Shown piece by piece: positions 5,733 through 10,148 of a stretch of 10,148 nucleotides of DNA. The notes beneath the pieces were generated by a model. It had not been told where the DNA came from. It saw only the letters and a list, made by a program, of their open reading frames with translations, and did no database searches. Every line of letters begins with the position of its first letter. Positions within the stretch are counted from its first letter, which is position 1. Made by a program: the position numbers and the translations under genes. The DNA comes from an uncultured bacterium (lineage in GTDB: Bacteria; Bacillota; Clostridia; Oscillospirales; Butyricicoccaceae): NCBI GenBank assembly GCA_905215125.1, contig CAJMOV010000049.1, positions 1-10,148 on the forward strand. Direction: 5' to 3'.

Positions 5733-7394
5733 TTATCCGGGCTTGGGGGCGGAAAAACGGACGGTGAAGGTGCTGCCGCGCCCCGGCTCGCTGTCGACAG
5801 CGACGCGCGCGCCGCAGGTCTGGGCCAGATGCTTGACAATGGCGAGGCCCAAGCCGGTGCCGCCGACGTCGCGGGATCGGCTTTTGTCCACGCGGTAAAA
5901 GCGTTCAAAGATGCGGGACTGCTCTTCCTTCGGGATGCCGATGCCGGTGTCGGCCACCGACAGGCAGGGGCTTCCGTCATCGGAATAGACCGACACGGTG
6001 ACGGCGCCGCCGTCATGGTTATACTTGACGGCGTTGTCGCACAGGTTGCAGATAAGCTCAAGCAGGGCGGGGCGGGATGCACACAGGGTTTGCTCCTGCC
6101 CTTCGACGCGAAGAGTGATACCGCGTTTTTCTGCGCTTTCCCGTACACGGGAGGCCGCCTCGTGCGCCAGCGACAGCAGGCCGACGGGGCCGTCCGCCTG
6201 AGGAACGGCGCCTTCGTCCAGGCGGGAAAGGGAAATGATATCGTCGACCAATGCGAGCAGGCGGGCACATTCGCTCGAGATAATGCCGGCAAAGCGGGGC
6301 ACATCCTCCTGCCGGGCCATGCCGCTTTCAATGAGCTCGGCGTAGCCGGAAATAGAGGTCAGGGGGGTCTTGAGCTCGTGTGAGACGTTTGCGGTGAACT
6401 CACGGCGCATCCTTTCGTTTTCCTGCTGCTCGGTGACGTCGGACAGCAAAAGGATGCAGCCGTTGGACGCCGGGCTGGCCAGCACGCGCAGGGCGCGCTC
6501 ATGCAGCGTTTCGACGCGCTCGGCCCGGCGGCCGCCCAGCGCGCTGCGCGCAAGGTCGGTCATCCACGCTTCGCGGCACAGGACGACAAGGTTCTGCCGC
6601 GCAGGGGACAGGCCGGAGCAGCCCAGCAGGTGCAGGGCGCTGGCATTGCATGACAGCACGCTCAGCCTGTCGTCCAGCACGATGAGCCCTTCGGTCATCG
6701 AAGCTGTAATGGCGGAAAGCTGCTCGCGCTGGCGGGTCAGCGTCTCCATGCGCAGGCGCAGGTTTTCGTTTTGATAATGGATGCGCGCAAGCAGAGGGGA
6801 CAGCTCCTCGTAGGTATCGTTGTCAAGGGGATGATCAAGGTCAAGCCGGCCCAGCGGCTGAAGCAGCCGGCGCGTCACGCGGGAAGCAAAGAAAAGGGAA
6901 AAGAGACACAGAACGCCGCTGGCGGCAATAAAGCGGGGCAGGTGCCGGCGTGTCGAAGCCCAGATGCTGGACGAGCAGGCGGCGACGCGCAGGACGGTAT
7001 CGGTATCCAGACGCAGGGCATAATAATAACATTCGTCGCCCAGGGTGTCGGACAGGCGTGTGCGCTGTCCCGTGCCGGTGGAAAAGGCCTGCTCGATTTC
7101 CGGCCTGTCCTGGTGGTTGTCCATCAGAGCAGGGTCAGACTGGCTGTCAAACAGGACGGAGCCGTCTCGGGACACCAGCGTAATGCGCAGGCGGAAATCG
7201 CTCAACGCCGTCAAAAGACCGTCCAGATCCTCTGTCACCGCGCAGGCGGCCGCAATGCCCGTCGCTTGGCGGGCCGTTTCGCTGTGCAGCCGTTCGCGCT
7301 GGGTGTTATAATCTGTCCACAGGACGAGAGAAAAGGAAAGCAGAGCGGTCAGCAGGCACAAAAGAAACATGCTGCCGAAGATCTTCCTCTTCAT
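5733..7394 (-). CDS. phoR: Phosphate regulon sensor histidine kinase PhoR
   Basis: A 553-residue membrane histidine kinase that phosphorylates PhoB under phosphate limitation. Order of parts: first membrane segment about 7-26; extracytoplasmic sensor-like region about 27-152; second membrane segment about 153-171; a short degenerate HAMP-like linker (QPLGRLDLDHPLDNDTYEEL); a PAS domain about 225-320; H box with SHELKTPL and phosphoacceptor His339; N box with Asn450 and Asn454 in NLCDNAVKYN; G1 box DTGIGIP (482-488); F box FERFYR; and G2 box GGTGLGL (511-517). All catalytic motifs are intact. The start ATG overlaps the phoB stop as ATGA, with GGTGG (7401-7405) 6 nt upstream, so translation is probably coupled to phoB. 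It is the last gene of the operon and a terminator follows. The phosphate role rests on this context and on the PhoR-like architecture. Confidence 0.95.
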   Translation of the reverse strand: MKRKIFGSMFLLCLLTALLSFSLVLWTDYNTQRERLHSETARQATGIAAACAVTEDLDGLLTALSDFRLRITLVSRDGSVLFDSQSDPALMDNHQDRPEIEQAFSTGTGQRTRLSDTLGDECYYYALRLDTDTVLRVAACSSSIWASTRRHLPRFIAASGVLCLFSLFFASRVTRRLLQPLGRLDLDHPLDNDTYEELSPLLARIHYQNENLRLRMETLTRQREQLSAITASMTEGLIVLDDRLSVLSCNASALHLLGCSGLSPARQNLVVLCREAWMTDLARSALGGRRAERVETLHERALRVLASPASNGCILLLSDVTEQQENERMRREFTANVSHELKTPLTSISGYAELIESGMARQEDVPRFAGIISSECARLLALVDDIISLSRLDEGAVPQADGPVGLLSLAHEAASRVRESAEKRGITLRVEGQEQTLCASRPALLELICNLCDNAVKYNHDGGAVTVSVYSDDGSPCLSVADTGIGIPKEEQSRIFERFYRVDKSRSRDVGGTGLGLAIVKHLAQTCGARVAVDSEPGRGSTFTVRFSAPKPG

Positions 7395-8068
7395 GCTTGG
7401 CCACCGATTTTATAGCCGGCGCCGCGTACGGTGACAATACATTCCCCGCAGGGGCCCAGCTTGTGCCGCAGCGATTTGATGTGCATGTCGACAGTGCGGC
7501 TTTCGCCAGGGTAATCTACCCCCCATACGGTATCCATAATCTTTTCACGCGAAAGGACGATGCCCTGGTTGCGCAGCAGGTAGTGAAGAAGCTCGAATTC
7601 CTTATAGGTGAGGGAGATTTGCTGCTCGCCGCAGGCGACGACGCGGCGGGCCGGTTCGAGCGTCAGGCGGCCTGCGGTCAGCACGCCGTCTGCCGGCTCG
7701 GGGGATACGCGGCGCAAAAGGGCGCGCACGCGGGATAAAAGCTCCATAACGCCGAAGGGCTTTGTCAGGTAATCGTCGGCTCCGGCGTCCAGCCCCAGCA
7801 CCTTGTCGTATTCTGAGGAGCGGGCCGTCAACATCATGACGGGGGTGTGGCTGGACTGCTGGCGCAGGCGGCGCAGACATTCGACGCCGTCCTCGCCGGG
7901 CAGCATGATGTCGAGCAGCACCAGAGTGGGACGGCGCTGCTGAAACGCGGCCCAGAACTGCTCGCAGGTGTCAAAGCCCAAGGCCTCGTACCCCGCCGAC
8001 GTCAGCGAATAAAGCACGAGGCCGCGGATGTTTACGTCGTCTTCGACGTAATAGATAAGGGGGGACAT
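7391..8068 (-). CDS. phoB: Phosphate regulon response regulator PhoB (PhoP in Bacillus usage), OmpR family
   Basis: A 225-residue OmpR/PhoB-type response regulator, the usual length. The receiver domain (about 3-118) has acidic residues Glu9, Asp10 and Asp11, phosphoacceptor Asp53 in LVLLDIMLPGEDG, Thr81 in MLTA, and Lys103 in LTKPFG. A C-terminal winged helix (about 128-225) contains LTYKEFELLHYLL and the recognition helix region SRTVDMHIKSLRHKLG, ending in VRGAGYKI. The frame stays open for 85 codons further upstream, but that stretch overlaps phoU and has no family similarity. MSPLIYYVEDD is the natural N terminus, and its ATG lies 1 nt after the phoU stop (TGATATG). Phosphorylated by PhoR, it would bind Pho boxes, including one expected before pstS outside this window. 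Confidence 0.96.
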   Translation of the reverse strand: MSPLIYYVEDDVNIRGLVLYSLTSAGYEALGFDTCEQFWAAFQQRRPTLVLLDIMLPGEDGVECLRRLRQQSSHTPVMMLTARSSEYDKVLGLDAGADDYLTKPFGVMELLSRVRALLRRVSPEPADGVLTAGRLTLEPARRVVACGEQQISLTYKEFELLHYLLRNQGIVLSREKIMDTVWGVDYPGESRTVDMHIKSLRHKLGPCGECIVTVRGAGYKIGGQA

Positions 8069-8069
8069 A

Positions 8070-8735
8070 TCAATCCTTCCCTTCAAGGACTGATTTGTGC
8101 TGCCCGGTGATGGAAAAGACCACCCATTCGGCGATATTGACCGAGTGGTCGCCGATGCGTTCAAGGTATTTCGCAACCATGACCAGGTCGATGGCGTGCT
8201 CGCAGGCCGGGCCGCCCTGACGGATGAGGGCGGTGAGCTCTTCTTTGATGCGGACAAAGAGGGCGTCCACTTCGTCGTCCATGGCGATGACCGATTGGGC
8301 CAGGTCGAGGTCCTTTTTGACATAGGCGTCGATGCCCGAGCTGACCATGCGGATGGTGGCGCGCGCCATTTCGGCGATAACGTCCATGACGGCGGGGCTT
8401 TCCGCGTCGCGCAGCAAAAGGGTCAGCTCGGAGATGTCGGCCGCCTGGTCGCCGATGCGTTCCATATCGGTGATCATTTTGAGCGCGGCTGAGATAACGC
8501 GCAGGTCGCGGGCCACCGGCTGTTGCTGGAGCAGCAGCTTGAGACAAAGGCTTTCGATGCGCTTTTCCATGTCGTCGATCTGCCCGTCGCTGCGGGCGAT
8601 GCGCTCGGCCTGCTCGAGGTCGCCGCTCATCAGGGCTTTGGCCGCGCCGGCAATGGCCGTTTCTATCAACGCGCCCATGGTGATGAGCTCGGTATTCAGC
8701 GTTTCAAGCTGCTGATCAAATCGGTTTCTGGCCAT
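8070..8735 (-). CDS. phoU: Phosphate signalling complex protein PhoU
   Basis: A 221-residue all-helical cytoplasmic protein made of two similar three-helix units, each carrying the metal-binding PhoU motif: DMERIGDQAADI (90-101) and YLERIGDHSVNIAE (190-203). Length and both motifs are standard. In well-studied systems PhoU mediates between the Pst importer and PhoR, keeping the kinase inactive when phosphate is plentiful, and it limits uptake. The ATG shares one base with the pstB stop (TAATG), and GGGAGG (8744-8749) lies 8 nt upstream. The phoB ATG follows its stop after a single base. This position between transporter and two-component genes matches its bridging role. Confidence 0.97.
   Translation of the reverse strand: MARNRFDQQLETLNTELITMGALIETAIAGAAKALMSGDLEQAERIARSDGQIDDMEKRIESLCLKLLLQQQPVARDLRVISAALKMITDMERIGDQAADISELTLLLRDAESPAVMDVIAEMARATIRMVSSGIDAYVKKDLDLAQSVIAMDDEVDALFVRIKEELTALIRQGGPACEHAIDLVMVAKYLERIGDHSVNIAEWVVFSITGQHKSVLEGKD
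8075..8081 (-). promoter_or_regulatory. Ribosome binding site that fixes the phoB start
   Basis: GGGAAGG on the minus strand lies 6 nt before the ATG at 8068, inside the last codons of phoU. It supports the internal ATG rather than the much longer open frame that begins at 8323. Confidence 0.65.
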
Positions 8736-9493
8736 TATCCGAACCTCCCGGTGATGTAATCTTCGGTGCGCTTGTCGCTTGGGTTGGAAAAGAGAGTCTC
8801 GGTATCGCCGAACTCGACCATTTCGCCCAGCAGGAAGAAAGCCGTTTTGTCGGATATGCGGGCGGCCTGCTGCATGTTGTGCGTCACCATAATAATAGTA
8901 TAATCTTTTTTAAGATCGGCCGCAAGATCTTCAATTTTCGATGTCGAGATGGGATCCAGCGCGCTGGTGGCCTCGTCCATCAAAAGCACGTCGGGCTTGA
9001 CGGCAAGGGCGCGGGCGATGCACAGGCGCTGCTGCTGCCCGCCCGACAAGCCGAGGGCGCTTTTTTTGAGCCGGTCGTGTACCTCGTCCCACAGCGCGGC
9101 ACCGCGCAGCGAGCTTTCGACAATCTCGTCCAGCCGCGCCTTGCTGCGAACGCCGTGGGTGCGCGGGCCATAGGCGATGTTGTCATAGATAGACATGGGA
9201 AAGGGGTTGGCCTTCTGGAACACCATGCCGATGCGCCGGCGCAGGTCGGTGACGTCTTGCCCGGGGGCGTAGATGTCGTCGCCGCGGTAGAGAAGCGAGC
9301 CGGTGATTTTGACGTTGGCAATCAGGTCGTTCATGCGGTTGATGGTGCGCAGGAAGGTCGATTTGCCGCAGCCCGATGGGCCGATAAGGGCGGTGATCTG
9401 CTTTTCCGGCAGCTCCAGGCTTACGTTTTTCAGCGCGTGGTTTTCGCCGTAATAAAGGTTTAAATCCTTGGCGGTCAGGATGACGTTGTTCAT
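8735..9493 (-). CDS. pstB: Phosphate ABC transporter ATP-binding protein PstB
   Basis: A 252-residue ATPase that powers high-affinity phosphate import at the inner face of the membrane. It has Walker A GPSGCGKST (38-46), Q-loop Gln93 in MVFQKANPFP, signature LSGGQQQR (149-156), Walker B VLLMDEATSALD (169-180) and H-loop His205 in VTHNMQQA. PstB-specific features are the INRMNDL segment after Walker A, KANPFPMSIYDNIAYG, and the C-terminal EMVEFGDTETLFSNP...TEDYITGRFG. The ATG at 9493 is preceded by GAGGGTG with an 8-nt spacer and lies 15 nt after the pstA stop. The stop overlaps the phoU start by one base. It is complete and typical, with no missing residues. Confidence 0.98.
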   Translation of the reverse strand: MNNVILTAKDLNLYYGENHALKNVSLELPEKQITALIGPSGCGKSTFLRTINRMNDLIANVKITGSLLYRGDDIYAPGQDVTDLRRRIGMVFQKANPFPMSIYDNIAYGPRTHGVRSKARLDEIVESSLRGAALWDEVHDRLKKSALGLSGGQQQRLCIARALAVKPDVLLMDEATSALDPISTSKIEDLAADLKKDYTIIMVTHNMQQAARISDKTAFFLLGEMVEFGDTETLFSNPSDKRTEDYITGRFG

Positions 9494-9508
9494 GCGGTTT
9501 TCACCCTC

Positions 9509-10148
9509 TTAATTTTTTCTCAGCCGCCGGCCGACCAGCTTGGCTGCAAGGTTAATAAGCAGCGTGATGACCAGCAGCACGATGGCGACGGAAAAGGCCA
9601 GCTGGAAATCAGCGCGTTCCTTGGCGTAGACGTACAAGGCGACGGTCAGCGTCGCGCCCGAGCTGTGCAGCAGCCCGCCGTTTGCAAAAAAGTCCTGCAG
9701 CGTCGTGCTCATCCCGGCGGTAAACATGAGGACTGCCGATTCGCCGACAATACGGCCGACAGCCAGAATACAGCCGGTGACAATGCCGTCGACTGACCCG
9801 GGCAGCACAATGGTGCGGATCATGTGCCACTTGCCTGCGCCCAGGCCGAGGGCCCCTTCGCGGTAGCCGCGGGGCACCGTCTTCAGGCTTTCCTGCGTGG
9901 TGCGGATGACGGTGGGCAGCGTCATGATGACGAGCGTCAGCGCGCCGGCCATTAGCGTCTTGCCCAGGCCAAGCACCTGGCAGAAGACCAGCATGCCGAC
10001 AAGCGCGTACAGGATGGATGGGATGCCAGCCAGCGTTTCGGTCGCAAATTCAATAGCGGCGACAAGGCGGCGGTTGCGGGCGTATTCCGTCAGGTAGACG
10101 GCGGCGCCGACGCCGAGAGGCAGTACGAAAAGTAGCGTGACGACAATG
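9509..10148 (-). CDS. pstA: Phosphate ABC transporter permease PstA, 5' end outside window
   Basis: The last 212 residues of a membrane permease of the Pst phosphate importer. The frame is open to the window edge, so the Met at 9994 is internal. The upstream visible part reads LPLGVGAAVYLTEYAR and IEFATETLAGIPSILYALVG, both typical of PstA. The cytoplasmic coupling loop (EAA motif) is EGALGLGAGKWHMIRTIVLP, about fragment residues 97-116, and is the contact point for PstB. The conserved RIVGESAVLMFTAG follows, and a final membrane helix lies at about 183-205. Full-length family members have about 280-300 residues, so about 70-90 are missing. The gene heads the visible operon; pstC and pstS are expected beyond the right edge. 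Confidence 0.96.
   Translation of the reverse strand, partial: IVVTLLFVLPLGVGAAVYLTEYARNRRLVAAIEFATETLAGIPSILYALVGMLVFCQVLGLGKTLMAGALTLVIMTLPTVIRTTQESLKTVPRGYREGALGLGAGKWHMIRTIVLPGSVDGIVTGCILAVGRIVGESAVLMFTAGMSTTLQDFFANGGLLHSSGATLTVALYVYAKERADFQLAFSVAIVLLVITLLINLAAKLVGRRLRKN

Noticed and set aside
8069..8323. N-terminal extension of phoB by 85 codons
   Set aside because: It lies within phoU in another frame and has a Ser/Pro/Thr-rich composition unlike any receiver domain. MSPLIYYVEDD at 8068 is the standard response-regulator start, with its own ribosome binding site.

Overview
The window comes from a Gram-positive-type bacterium, most likely a fairly GC-rich member of the Clostridia; I cannot name a genus. 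The evidence is strong AGGAGG-type ribosome binding sites, lipobox signal peptides ending LAAC-S, consensus sigma-A promoters in AT-rich islands, and a clostridial-style pst-pho gene order with phoU followed by the two-component pair. Coding sequence is dense and rich in GCC, GTC and GAC codons.

Left part, plus strand (1-4870): three consecutive family 5 (DppA/OppA-like) solute-binding lipoprotein genes, the first cut by the window edge. No permease or ATPase gene accompanies them. Genes 2 and 3 each have their own TTGACA-17-TATAAT-type promoter, a short leader with a small hairpin, a near-identical GAGGAGG ribosome binding site and a Rho-independent terminator. They look like independently transcribed cassettes produced by tandem duplication: genes 2 and 3 are close paralogues and gene 1 is more distant. 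The last terminator is a symmetrical hairpin that can also stop the convergent gene.

Middle, minus strand (4876-5720): an XRE-family helix-turn-helix protein with a C-terminal membrane region. It has its own plausible promoter, and a perfect 7-3-7 inverted repeat sits at that promoter.

Right part, minus strand (5733-10148): the phosphate uptake and sensing operon, transcribed right to left as pstA (5' end outside the window), pstB, phoU, phoB (phoP), phoR, then a terminator. Junctions from pstB onward are overlapping or nearly so (TAATG, TGATATG, ATGA), which suggests translational coupling. PstA and PstB are the permease and ATPase of the Pst phosphate importer. PhoU links importer activity to the kinase PhoR, which phosphorylates PhoB to control the Pho regulon. 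pstS and pstC presumably lie just beyond the right edge together with the operon promoter.

I did not find a convincing wholly new system. The points most worth a second look are the array of separately promoted, permease-less binding-protein paralogues with shared leader architecture, and the putative operator at the membrane-anchored XRE regulator. No tRNA, rRNA, CRISPR array, insertion sequence or attachment site was seen.
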